From Clarireedia homoeocarpa (lineage: Eukaryota > Ascomycota > Leotiomycetes > Helotiales > Rutstroemiaceae), in the NCBI GenBank assembly GCA_001465935.1, contig LNKV01000069.1, positions 104,532 through 168,531 on the forward strand: 64,000 nt of DNA, given 5' to 3'. The translations under genes were made by a program, and so were the position numbers. Every line of letters begins with the position of its first letter. The stretch's first letter is position 1. Shown here in pieces: positions 35,988 through 47,062 of this stretch. The notes under the pieces are model-generated. The model made no database searches. It saw only the letters and a program-made list of their open reading frames with translations, and was not told the origin of the DNA.

Positions 35988-37259
35988 TTACAACAAGTAT
36001 TGAGGTGGCGGTGGAGGTGGAGGAATTGTATAGTCTGACCTAGGATAGCTGTCGTATGTGGGCGGATAAGCTTCCGCATTGTACCATCCTGGCAGGTCTC
36101 GATCTTGTTGTGAAATCCCGCCATATAGAGCAGAATGAATGTCATGCTGAGCAACCCAGGCCGGTGGTGAAATACCACCGTTGTTCGTAGTTTCAGCAGA
36201 GTAATGTGGCAAATCCCCAGCTACTCGTTCAAAAACACCCCTCCTCTCATCCTGTAACTCACGTCTCTTCTCTTCCAACACCAGCTTTTTCTGTTTGGCT
36301 TCCACCTTTAATCTACCCAAACGTTCTTCACAATTTTGAACCTCGTGTCTCAATCGTACTGCAGCTCCTAGGACCTGGGCATTCGAATCCTTGATTTTGT
36401 TATGAAAAGCTATGTCCGAAAATACGTTATCGAAGATAATGTCGCTCATCAAATTGCCCTGTGCAATGTTCATAGGTCCAAGTGGTTGAATTATTGGCTG
36501 CATTCTACGTGCCTGGCTGAGCAGCATTTCAACTTGCGATGCGTGCGTTTGAGCCTGAGCCAGAGCTGATCGTTCGTTCATGTCGGCGAATGAGCCACCG
36601 ATTCCCCAAGCATCCATCGTGGAGGCGCGCAAAGCGTCTTCGAGATTACGGACACAACGACCCATGAACAGCTCAGCATCTCCCAACACCTCCCGAACTT
36701 GTGTCTCCATACTCCAACGCATCTGGACCTCTTCGAAAGTCACTTTGGCAGCCTGGACCATGCCCTCTTTCAAATCCTCGTTGGGAAACCCCGGAGAGGG
36801 CCCAGAGAAGATTGAGTTGTAAAGCGCATCGAGTTCGTTCTGTGCAGATTGATGCTCATCTACAACTGCTCTCAGTTGCGATGCTTTTGCTTCTGCGTCC
36901 GTGATGTTGGCCTTCAATCGTTCCACGGCCCTTTTCGCTTGCAACTCATTCTGGATAGCCTCTAACCACTCCCATTCTTCCTTCTCCGCCTTCTCGTTGA
37001 ACTTTCCTTTCTGACCACTCAGCTTGTATGCTAGACGCCTTACGGTAGAATCCCGATAGCTTTCATGTTCGTGATATTCTTTGGCAGTTGCAGCGGTAAG
37101 CTTCTGCACCTTTTTCTCTTCCCTGGCGAGGATCTCTTTGAGCCCAGCGGCGCATTCGACAGTTTGCGAGAGTTCGGGAGCTGCATAATCGGTTCGAGAG
37201 AGCACGTCTAGAAGATGGGTGCTATGGTTAGCCGTTGCCAGGATTCTTTGTGTTGCCAT
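35988..37259 (-). CDS. Coiled-coil protein with polyproline C-terminus, function unknown
   Basis: 423 residues, single exon, ATG at 37259. I do not recognise a named domain. Residues ~30-150 and ~290-345 are charged, heptad-like helices (EEKKVQKLTAATAKEYHEHE, RLGRLKVEAKQKKLVLEEKR). The middle is a helical segment with QARRMQPIIQPLGP. The last 60 residues are disordered, Tyr/Pro-rich and end in eight consecutive prolines before QYLL. Looks like a conserved fungal protein, perhaps cytoskeletal or membrane-trafficking; no function is claimed. Confidence 0.8.
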   Translation of the reverse strand: MATQRILATANHSTHLLDVLSRTDYAAPELSQTVECAAGLKEILAREEKKVQKLTAATAKEYHEHESYRDSTVRRLAYKLSGQKGKFNEKAEKEEWEWLEAIQNELQAKRAVERLKANITDAEAKASQLRAVVDEHQSAQNELDALYNSIFSGPSPGFPNEDLKEGMVQAAKVTFEEVQMRWSMETQVREVLGDAELFMGRCVRNLEDALRASTMDAWGIGGSFADMNERSALAQAQTHASQVEMLLSQARRMQPIIQPLGPMNIAQGNLMSDIIFDNVFSDIAFHNKIKDSNAQVLGAAVRLRHEVQNCEERLGRLKVEAKQKKLVLEEKRRELQDERRGVFERVAGDLPHYSAETTNNGGISPPAWVAQHDIHSALYGGISQQDRDLPGWYNAEAYPPTYDSYPRSDYTIPPPPPPPQYLL

Positions 37260-38257
37260 GTTTATATGTGTCGCCGTCGCAGTGGTTGAATTCTTGGCTA
37301 TGTTTGGAGAGAAATTCTGGATGAGGGGGCGATCTGAACAAATAATGGGAGGAAATACGTAAACCCTTTATATCATCAGATCCAATTCCTAGATGACGCG
37401 GGCCCGATGGCGTACGGCATGTCCATATCTCTCTGCTTGGATGAGAAGCGAGGCTGTGCTGTGCTGTGCTGTGCTGTGCTCTAAGGTTAAAGATCAACGC
37501 CCACCATCATCAGCATTTCTTGGATATTGCGCCTCGCGGTCCATCGCATGCAGACCATGACGAATGGAGCAGCTTGAGCCAATCGAATCTGTCCGTCGAG
37601 TTTATGTATCATTCCTTAAGGTGAAAGAAGTGAAATTGGCTTCTCCACAAGGCTTTCTCATAACATGCATGTTTGATTAAGATGGAGATAACTTGGTGAA
37701 GTCGGAGGAATGCGATTTGGAATTTGTGCAAGGGGCCTGGCCTTAATCCCGAGGTATTGCCTTGCTCCTAACCCAACGAGTCCAATCATATTACAATATT
37801 GCCGAGTGCTCCCTATGAATCAGCAAGCAGCATTACATGTGGATTCTTTTTTATACCATTATCCATTTTTATAGCATTATTATGATATATACTATTATTA
37901 TGATATATATCTTCCGCGACCGGTAGCTTGCTGTGGAGTCTGCGTATTGCTTACAACATCATGTGTATCTCATGTTTATATATAACCTTATGTGTAAGTC
38001 GGAAAACGAGTGTATATAACACGAAAAGCAAACAACTAAAGCTAGATACATAGGAACTGCAAAGGATGGAGGTCTGTTGCTCTAATCATCAAAATATCAC
38101 TACCTAAATCTGAGAACACAACACAGGAAGAATTAAACCCTATCTCTGTCGGATCTTTTGGACAGTATAGATTTCGCACATCCACGCATCCACACATCCA
38201 CAGAAGTACCCTCCGACACCACTCACACCGCTGGTAAGTTAACATCAGGCCCACTCC
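37260..38257. other. Intergenic region, about 1 kb
   Basis: Promoter of the coiled-coil gene on its left side and the 3' flank of the DUF1996 gene on its right. Contains a pentanucleotide repeat at 37453 and AT-rich TATTATTATGATATAT repeats near 37870-37910. Confidence 0.5.
37453..37480. repeat. (GCTGT)n short tandem repeat
   Basis: Five and a half perfect GCTGT units in the 5' flank of the coiled-coil gene. Confidence 0.9.
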
Positions 38258-39852
38258 TCATAGGCACTGCGAATAGTATGCATTTGAATACTTGCATGTG
38301 TACGGGCTTACGCAAGTTGTTGGACCAGTGTAGCCTTGCCCTCCACACTGATCGTAGTGTGCCGCCTGCCCGCTGCTTGGGATGCCGGTACTCCCACCGC
38401 CGTTGCCAGTTCCAGTACCTGGCGAGACGCCTGTAACAGGCATATTTCCAGGAAGGGTATCGAGCCCTAACAGTGGAGCATTGATCAGCAGGACTGCAAC
38501 CAAGAAAAGGTCATGAATGAACCTTGAGGAGCATCTCAACACTTACATCCGTCAATTGCTTCAGAAACTCTACTGGCTTGAGTACATTGGTTTGCGGCAT
38601 CGATTGATTGGGACTTCAGTTGAGGGCATGCCACGTTGCATCTGGCGTCCATGGCTGTTTGCAAAGCATTACCTTTCCATCCAAAAACATAATCGCCATG
38701 GGTTCCATAGCCGGTTCTGTCGGATCGCAAAAAAGGTCAGAAGAATTACCGCACTCAAGAGCACCACTTACGGATCGCCATAGCTCCAGACGAATGGCTG
38801 TGAGCCATCTGTGGGCCAGATTGATTTGTCATTGAATTTCGTTGTATCCCAAACCACTTCGAAGAATAATTGTGGAATCTTAATGGGATGGGTTGCTGGA
38901 CAAGGTCCGTTGCTCTCAAATGTTCCACTGCTGGGATATGCAACATGGCTTTGATGATCTGCCCTGTCAAGATTCACACCATCCCAACATCTATTCGTGA
39001 ATGTCAGCGATCGTGCACAATGAATGTGGGTAAGGAATGTGGGTGCAATTCTCTTACGTTGGGAAGCGAATGTTCGACATAATCCCAGCCGGACAAGGCG
39101 AGACAGGCATGTTCATTGTCTCTCCTGTTCTAGTGGAGGGGTCTTGCAAGCAAGTGAATGTAAGTTGACGGAACTTCGAAGCTTCCTGGCTAGTGCGGTA
39201 CATTGGATTACCAACAATCATACGGAAACCCTACACATCGCATTAATGACATACCCAGCATAAAGTATCTACAGACTTACTGGTTTGAAAGCAGTCACCT
39301 TGCTTCCATCATATGGGTCACTATAGTACACGGTCATTCCACCTTTAGCTGATTCGAAATTTACATTTCCCTTTTGTGGCACGCGCTTGAAAGTCCCATT
39401 GCGGGCGCGGAAGTATTCAGTGGCCGTCCAATAATTCGAGAAGTCTTCACTGAATGTGCACGTCGTGCAGCTCGACATAGTAGGCAAGTCGTTTCCGATA
39501 GCCATGGTCGTGTTGAAAGCGTTCTGCATTGATGGTTAATCCTGTAGTTTAGTTCTTGCGGTTGGCGAGAAGTTTGTTGCGTACCCCTCCAACTATCTAT
39601 TCAATAATCAGATACACAATTATCATGCATTCGAATGTTCTTACGTACCTGGTGGATATGTGGAGATGGGTTTGTCCCTGGAAATACCAAGCTGGACCGA
39701 TCAAATTAGAACTTGGTATAACAAGGAGAGGGTCCATGGGAGCTGACTTACGGATCGAGGCGCTCAGTCACCAGCTGGGAGCAAGAAAATCGCAGAATTG
39801 CATGAGCATGGTGTGCAAAAGATACAACTATGAGAAGTGGGAAGAACTTCAT
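38258..39852 (-). CDS. Secreted DUF1996 protein with C-terminal CBM1 cellulose-binding domain
   Basis: Eight exons inferred on the minus strand: 39852-39752, 39691-39649, 39596-39585 (only 12 nt), 39523-39281, 39230-39058, 38990-38772, 38716-38547, 38466-38258; about 389 residues. After a signal peptide ([18 protein letters not shown]) comes the DUF1996 pattern: [78 protein letters not shown] Gly/Thr/Ser linker leads to a complete CBM1 ([16 protein letters not shown]...YYSQCL). The last intron could instead end at 38494, adding nine residues. The DUF1996 activity is not known to me; the CBM1 points to cellulose-bound action. Confidence 0.88.
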
Positions 39853-41182
39853 CTTGAGTTTGTGTTTGTCAATGGAGCTGGAGATACGGTTTGCGAATTC
39901 AGTATGGAAATCAAGTCACTATAAGAGCACTGCCGCAAGCTGCAGGCAGGCAGGCTATTGACGATATCGAGCTACAGCTGGGTAAATGGCGTGAGTTTAC
40001 AACTTGTCCCAACAAATTAATATAACCTGTCAATCCATATCATTTTGTCTAGATTCTGCCTGAAGTATCCGTCCTGTGATAAGGGAGAGCATAGAGTAGC
40101 ATCTTTGATATAGGATAGGGGGCAACATTGAAGCTGTCAACAAACTTAGATGACATGTGCAAGTGTTGAAAAAGTGAGCCGAACACTCCTATTCGATGTT
40201 GCTACATCGCCTAGACACGATGGCCTGATTCGGATTCTTTCAATTCATACCGGACTCCATATTCATACCCATGGGCACTTACATGGCGAATGAACCAAGA
40301 CAGAGATACATGCCAAGCATCTGTCAAAATGCAGAGCCAAGGTTACAGTCACCAGATTCTACAGCCTGAATCAGGAGCATTGTACCTAGATACAGATGAG
40401 TTGTACCGAATATGGAAGTAAAACTTTTTGTTTCTTACTCCTTTTAGGAAAAATGAAGGGAGATCAACGATGGATTTTGCATGCAGCTGGTCTGGAACGG
40501 AGGTTGAATACATAGTGGTAGCAACGATTTGTATTGTTTTTCCCCCGCATCCCCACACTCTGTTGTATTATCTAGCAATTCCCCGCTTCCCCATACTTTC
40601 TTAAAGGCAAATGACATTTCCATAATTCGTTTATTATTAGCTGTCGATCAAGGAATTGACAGACCGTGTGGACGCCAAGGCTCTTATTTAGTCAGTTACC
40701 AGAGATGGCCTTGCTCCGAAGTCAGTAGTTAGACTCTATCTTAACAGCCATGTCAAATCGCCACAGCGGAATGACCAGCAAGCAGTATACCTCCGCCGTT
40801 AGCTTGCTGCTCTTAGTCACTATGGTGGTATAAGTGTCGAGCGCAATATTCAAAATAGTCCAACGGAGCCTGGGTTTCCGGCAAACAGACAAGGAATAGC
40901 GCGTAGAGCTTAGGTCTCTTACTTGGGTATCTTTGCTGCATTTTTTGAATCTCCCAGTCGTAGTCATGAAGTATCATTTGTCTCAAACTGTCGAGCTGTC
41001 TTTTGTAATATGTAACCCACTGAGCGCCGAACTTGGGGTAGTAGACAATTTTTAAGTGCTTGTGTATCTGAAATAGACTCGATTCGTTCTTTAATGCTCC
41101 ACTCGTATCAATTTACTGCAAAGCCAGCAAACCTGGCGCCCAATACCATGTATTGTCATAGTCTTTCTTGCTCTTGCCCATC
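39853..41182. other. Intergenic, nothing recognised
   Basis: 1.3 kb between the DUF1996 promoter and the 3' end of the SGNH gene. Short ORFs only; no family features or repeats noticed. Confidence 0.5.
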
Positions 41183-42542
41183 TCATAACATCGCCAGCCA
41201 ATTCAGTACCATCATAGCCTTCACCAAATTACCCTTCATATCTAAATGGACTCCATCATACTTTCTACTTTGAATGCTCATATTCCAAGTTCCCAGATGC
41301 TCCAGGCCCCTCTTCCCCGCCTCGATCCCCACAGATTCTTCATACAACATCAACGCTTTATTGCCTTGAGACACAATCCATTCGTCCGGTTTCTCCTTCC
41401 CTGCTGCGTTGGGTGTTACGAACACACCTTGCCATTTACTTTTGCCTATGGTGTTATCAATCTGAGCGATAAGAGCATCGAGCCAATTGAGCGTTTTATG
41501 TAAGTCAAGGTCGCTCCAGAGACCATGCCCAAATACTACAGCGATTGGCTTCGAAGTGGGATGACTCAGGAGATCCCCTCGAAGACGAGCGAGTTCATCA
41601 TCTGGTGCAGGAAAACGTACAATTTCTTCCACTAGCACGGAAATTAACATGTGCCTATCAGGAAATATGTGATCAGAAGTACTTACTCATGACGTTCACA
41701 GGAGCACCACAAGAAATACTGCCTGGATCATGAGCCGCCACATCAGCAGTCTTGTAGATTCCTTGTACTGAACAGGCTTTGACGTCGAATTGTTCGTTGC
41801 AAAAGCATTCCTTTCTGACCACTCGTTAATAGTGTGCACGCATGTGAACCACCTACCCCCGCGCCTACCTCTCCTGCGTGCTGAAATTCCAGTCCGTCAC
41901 AGCTCCATAACCAATATCTTTCCGCATAAATATATTAAAGCTTCCCGTCATATGCCTGAGCATACTATCCCCAATCAGCATGACCTTTTCGAATTTTCCA
42001 AAGATATCGCAGATCTCCTCTGAAGTAAACCATCTCATATCACAGCCTCGAGGCATATACGGAGAGTCGAAGCCGATACGGCCTCCACCAGACATAGCAG
42101 CGAGCATACTCGGTCGATCGGAACATAGAGGGCTAAATGGAGCGTGCAAGTCGAGTGATGAAACGTTACAGGTCTTGCGATGTTTGTAAGTGGCAAAGCT
42201 ATCCATAGAATCCGGGATTCGATATGATATTGGTTCAGGGGGCTCGAATGCAGCTTGAGGAATTCCGGTGGCGTTATGTATTGCAGGCGTGAGTTCAACT
42301 TGCTGCTAGAAATTAGCTTGAATCATAAAGTCAAAGAGAGGATATACCTTGACGACAACAACCTTGTGCAGCCACCAGCGAGACATCGTTAAACAACCAC
42401 ATAAAAGTAGCAACACTACAATCCGAGATGGGGTAATGCGTAGACCGGAAAGTCTGAGAGAACGAGTGGACCGGGACCACCTAAATTGGACATTGTTCTG
42501 GGGAATACCAAGAGTCGTGAATGAGTGCTTCTTTTGCCACAT
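41183..42542 (-). CDS. SGNH/PC-esterase-like type II membrane protein
   Basis: 402 residues, exons on the minus strand 42542-42348, 42305-41869, 41814-41687, 41631-41183. The short basic N-terminus precedes one membrane anchor (RIVVLLLLCGCLTMSRWWL, ~38-56), giving a lumenal enzyme. The GDS nucleophile motif is in VMLIGDSMLRHMTGS, and the Asp-x-x-His pair near the end is in KYDGVHLD. AVVFGHGLWSDLD lies where block III is expected. The layout resembles Golgi sugar O-acyltransferases/esterases of the GDSL/PC-esterase class. Exon 4 uses the acceptor CTAG before 41631, which restores frame; an acceptor nearer the donor would not. Confidence 0.78.
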
Positions 42543-42991
42543 TTCGACTTTCGATTGCAATGATAGGTAGAAGAACAACGAATTTTGAGTCAAGCAAACC
42601 AGAAAGATTGGAGGATTGGCCGCAGAGGGTATTCTGATTGATTGAAGAAACCATGATGTTCACAACGTTGATTTCCTTCGCTCAATGTCTGAAAGAGAAG
42701 GTACACCTATGTTCTTGGTAGCTCTTTCTTCCCCATCATGCCTGTACACTGGCGAAGCATTTATTACTACATTCATTGTATATATGTTTTTTAACAAGAT
42801 CTGTACATTCACAATACCTTTCGAATTGCCTCTGTGTAACTGCAAGGCACGCTATCGCAATTTGTCCACTGTATGTTCGAGATGTCTTAGTCTCCGAACA
42901 ACTTTCTCATCAGTTCTGAATAAATGAAATGCAGCTTCAAGAAGATGATGACACTGATCTCTCATAATTTGATACCAAAGATCCATCCAAC
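42543..42991. other. Intergenic, nothing recognised
   Basis: 449 bp separating two minus-strand genes; no feature seen. Confidence 0.5.
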
Positions 42992-44077
42992 TCAAAACAT
43001 TGAGCGCAAGGGATGTGTCAAAGCCAGAACGACATCATACGCCCATCCTGCCCAACCTCTTGCAACTTCAACTGCATTTATCATCCGAACGAACCTTGCA
43101 GTAAAGATATCAACTTCATTGAGATCATCCGCATATGCTTCCCAGATATCAATCTCGTTCCCTTCCTCAGAGTCCTTCGACAACAACTCCCATTCCTCAT
43201 TTGTCCGAACTTTGGGACCAACAACTAAGGCTCGGCCGACGATCCTTGTATCAGCCATAAATCGTGTTCCGGCATCTACGACGGCTCCCGGTTTTCCCAT
43301 TGCTCCTCCAGCAAGAACCAACCTTCCTGAAGCAGGTATCAATGGCGTATCAATGAAATAAGGACAGAGCATGTTGACTCGGACGCCATTGGTGAAGCTG
43401 GTAGATCTCAAAGCTCTGAATAACCCAAGGACTCCATGCTTCGCCACAGCATATAAAGGTTGACCGGGGATAGGAAGCAATGAGGCGACAGATCCGATCA
43501 AAAGTAGATGTCTGTCACGCGTGTTTGGTCCAGGGATAGCAGATGGAGAGGCTTTTTCCGAAGAAGGATTCCGCGGAAGATACCACATGGCCAAATGGGT
43601 AGTGTATAGTACGCCAAGCAGATTTACATCAAAGCATTTTAGATTCGGCTTGGGGGGTTCTTCGGCATCCAGATTCTCTGGATGTTCAAACCCGGAAGTA
43701 TCTGTAATGCCTGCATTCGCGACCACAGCATCAATGCCTCTGGTAGGACTTAATTCTTTGGCGGCACGAAAGAAGTCCACTTGTGATTGCCAATTCGTCA
43801 CGTCGCATTTTATGTAATGAAGATGCGCATTTCCCGTCTGTCTGCGAACTTCTTCAACCAGCGCCTTACCTCTATCGCCGTTAACATCCCCGATGATCAC
43901 ATTTGCTCCGTTCTCTGCCCATTTCCTAAAAAATCCTTCGCCGAACCCAGAAGCTCCTCCTGTTATTATGATTGTTTTGCCTGCCACCCATCCGGCGTCG
44001 TAAGGTGCCTTAGTATCGACTGGAGGGGACTGTCTTGCGACGTCCACGAGGTGATTCCTGGCAGCGGTTGAGGTCAT
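42992..44077 (-). CDS. Short-chain dehydrogenase/reductase (15-PGDH-like)
   Basis: 361 residues, single exon, ATG at 44077. NAD(P) loop TGGASGFGEG, NAG motif (VVANAGITD), catalytic Ser in LLLIGSVASLLP and YAVAK at the active site. The acidic residue in VIIGDVNGDRG after strand beta2 suggests NAD(H) preference. The C-terminal extension (~290-361) with WAGWAYDVVLALTHPL is amphipathic and may associate with membrane. Substrate unknown. Confidence 0.9.
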   Translation of the reverse strand: MTSTAARNHLVDVARQSPPVDTKAPYDAGWVAGKTIIITGGASGFGEGFFRKWAENGANVIIGDVNGDRGKALVEEVRRQTGNAHLHYIKCDVTNWQSQVDFFRAAKELSPTRGIDAVVANAGITDTSGFEHPENLDAEEPPKPNLKCFDVNLLGVLYTTHLAMWYLPRNPSSEKASPSAIPGPNTRDRHLLLIGSVASLLPIPGQPLYAVAKHGVLGLFRALRSTSFTNGVRVNMLCPYFIDTPLIPASGRLVLAGGAMGKPGAVVDAGTRFMADTRIVGRALVVGPKVRTNEEWELLSKDSEEGNEIDIWEAYADDLNEVDIFTARFVRMINAVEVARGWAGWAYDVVLALTHPLRSMF

Positions 44078-45555
44078 CTTGACGCGTGCGACGTAGAGAT
44101 ATGTTTTCGGGGGGAGCTGACGGTGAAGGTATCTACGAAGGACCGATTTCTACCTAATATAACTGGCCATGAGTCAGCTAGTTGGAACTATCATGAGTGC
44201 TCAATCGATGCAAGGGAGCACAGAAAACTGCGTTGGCAAGCTGAGAGGTGGGGACGTGGGAACGTGTACTTAAATGAAGACGAAGGGTGCGAGGTGCCAT
44301 AGTAGGCGAGCGCCTTCATTGTGCGGGATTCTTCATAGATCTACTGGTGTGGTGGCTGATGCGCGGAATACGCGCAAAAGGTACATCGTACAGTTACTTT
44401 GGCGCTGGCTATACAATTGGATTGGGGATTCGTAGATAAAGCAGTTCTCTATAGTGGGTGAGGGGTGAGGGGTGAGAGGGAGACCGAGGCAGGGGTGAGG
44501 GGGAGGCCGAGGCAGGGATTAATGTAATACCGACTACTTGGTTATCATCCTGCTTCGCCTGCCTTCCTGCCTGCCTTCCTGCCTGCGTATATAATTCTTG
44601 CCTTAGGCCACCCAGGCTCTTTCTATGATGTTCTTTTATACTTAATATCTTCTTTCTCTTCTTATACCCTTTCCCGGCGGATATTCCGTGACTTCCCCCT
44701 TTTCCACTCCGATCGGTCCGTGATTACTGTCTCTGCATCCCGGTGCATTACGCGTTCACCCCCGCTTCTATCCGTGACTCTTTTAGCCTCCTGCTTCCTA
44801 AAAATAAGCACGTGTATTAAGGTGAATGTCCAATGCTCAGAGAAAATTTCATCACCCGGGAAAGCCTGCTCATCAAAATCAAAGAACACGTTACCTCTGA
44901 TTCTTTTGCGGTATCCTGGTGGCCAATATTGCACCGGCATAGATGCACAAATAAGCTACCAGATCTTGGATCGGGGGGCCATTCATTACGTACTTCGACT
45001 CGAACTTTTGCCAATAAACCTCGGACCCTTAACGATTCGGTTGCATTTGTATCGCATGAGCCTGTGGTTGTAAGTGAGTGCTCTCTAGGGAAGAAATGAG
45101 CGACTGGAATTGATAGATGGACTTCTACCCAAATTATAGTGTACTATTGTAAGTTTTACCTATTTTATTATGAATATCTTATAAAATCGAATTTAATTGA
45201 AATTACTTTGAGATATAGTTATTTATCTATTAGCTCTTCTATAGTTATATAGCCTTTTAGTATAGCTGTTGTATAGTTTTCGAATCTGATCCCGATCTAA
45301 TTCTTTATGTCGAAATCTAGCTAATCCTTTTCTACTATAGTAAGTTATATTTCTTCAAATAGAATTCAACTTTTAAAGAGTATAATGATATCTCTAATGT
45401 TAAGAAATCTGGAGAGACTCTAGGGGGAGCAATAAGTGGAAAACTATTCTTCTCAGTCTAGGTAAGTGTAAGTCTGCTTTTATGGGCTGAATCTGCGTTT
45501 GATAGTATATTGTAATATGGGTGAGGGTCTATGTGTTAATTCTGGTCGCTTACTT
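44078..45555. other. Repeat-rich intergenic region
   Basis: 1.5 kb. Contains imperfect GGTGAGGGGTGAG / GAGGCCGAGGCAGG repeats (44455-44520), CTGCCTTCC repeats (44565-44590) and an AT-rich tract (45120-45400) that may be mutated transposon DNA. A 92-codon minus-strand ORF at 44940-44662 has no features I recognise. Confidence 0.5.
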
Positions 45556-46161
45556 CTTCCCTGGAGAGAGTGGTAAGGCTCCACATTCAACACCTCGATA
45601 AACAAAGCATGTTTACTAGGTTCATGTCCGCTAGAGGGCCTGATTGAGTTGTCCCAATCATTTCAGTCGTCCGGCGAAGCCCCATCGTAAGCGATGTAAA
45701 TGCATGGTCTTGATGACCATGACCATGAAGGTAGTGATAATGCCGAATGCTTATTTGGAGTAGATGCTTTCTCTCCGGGACTAATTCTTCATGCCAATCC
45801 ATGAGCTATGTCTGATTTCCATAATCCACATACGAAGTCATCGGGGGATTCTTGAATATGTGCTGCCTGCTAGTCTGGATATCGCCATGAGCCTGTCAGA
45901 TTCCTTTGTAAAAACCCGACTGCTGTACATCGTCATCGCTCGATACCACCATAAATATTTTCGTATACTATCTTCCCAACCAATAGGCCTCCACCGTTTG
46001 CCGTTTCTTATATACCTGTCGTAATCCGACTTGCTTTTCGAGGGTTGCAGTCCCATAGACAGCCCGTCAGAGGCATCATTGGAAAAGCAGGTCCAGTGCA
46101 TTCCGGATTGAGAAAATCTCAGAGTCCTAGTAGGCAAATATTTCTCCTGGAAAGTCCATCC
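45556..46161 (-). pseudogene. HET (heterokaryon-incompatibility) gene fragment, broken
   Basis: The minus strand encodes the end of a HET domain and the region after it: GWTFQEKYLPTRTLRFSQSG, then WWYRAMTMYSSRVFTKESDR, which is the usual order in HET proteins. The frame then shifts by one base in a run of C near 45845, and the reading continues in another frame as DDFVCGLWKSDIAHGLA and LPSWSWSS. That frame is stopped by TGA at 45791-45789, where a Trp is typical, and by a further TGA a little downstream. The N-terminal part of the HET domain is absent. Vegetative incompatibility function is therefore lost. Confidence 0.75.
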
Positions 46162-47062
46162 CCAACATGAAGTTTTCCTTCCAGTTCTTTTTCAAGTGAT
46201 TCGTGGATTTGGTAGCTGAAAAGACAGCCATTGTTTGTTGCTTCCTGCAATGACTCAAGATTGGGATGATGAAAACAAAACAACTCATTCCAGCCAAGTT
46301 GCAGTTCTAATAAAAGGTCCAGTTCGTCGTCGGAAATCTAATTCTCCGTCGTATTCGGCATCGTTATATTCCAAGAGACTTATTTTCTCTAGAAGTGTGA
46401 CGAAACTACTAATAAAAGTGCTGGATGACCTTAGAATATTAAACTAAAGAACTAAGACTATATACAAGAAGAAGAAGAAGAGGCCTATATAGAACCAGAG
46501 GGCCCCCAGGGCTAGACTTAGCGATACCCTTAGTGAAGTAGCATCCGGGCTGGCTATATATGCAGCTACGTGTGCACGACTCAGGTTAACTGCGTGTACG
46601 ACTCAGGTGCGAATCGGTACGAGTCGTCACAAGAAGAATCTCACATTATCTTCCTAGCATTGCTTTGTTTTGTACCGCAAAGTAAACTTATACCAACGTC
46701 AAATTAGCACAGTCGTAGAATTAGGCTATATCTCCGTGATTCCTACTAGCCCAGAACAGATTCAATGCCGGAAGAGAGGAGAGAGGTCGCTGTTCTTCCT
46801 CTATCTCTGATTCTCTGTATATCACTCGCTTGACAATCCCCTCCCCCAACATTTTTCGGCTAAGGTTAGTTAGACCTAGTGGCTGAATTGATAAGCAATG
46901 TGCATTTTATATTTTTATATTGCCTAACGAATCCAGTGGGGGCATGGAGTAAGGATACAGTGGCCAAATAGCCTCCCGGTCTTTGGTAATTTATATCATG
47001 TACTAGGTACATCGATTTGAGGCTCACTGCTACCGCCAACTATCTTTCAAACGCATATCATA
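46162..47062. other. Intergenic region with possible LTR-like remnants
   Basis: 900 bp. Around 46571-46635 the unit TG(C/T)ACGACTCAGGT occurs twice and is followed by the partly inverted ACGAGTCGT. A segment beginning TGTGCACGACTCAGG (46571) and ending CTCGCTTGACA (46835) has TG..CA ends like a solo LTR, but the flanks show no duplication. A (GAA)n run lies near 46470. Confidence 0.35.

Noticed and set aside
41632..41659. Short 28-bp intron in the SGNH gene (acceptor at 41653)
   Set aside because: Too short for a fungal intron and it gives the wrong reading from the GTAAGT donor; the later CTAG acceptor gives a 55-bp intron in frame.
44662..45099. Overlapping ORFs on both strands
   Set aside because: None shows motifs, starts are poor, and the flanks are repeats; no gene called.
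46571..46836. Solo LTR with TG..CA ends
   Set aside because: No target-site duplication or second copy is visible in the window; kept only as a note in the intergenic entry.
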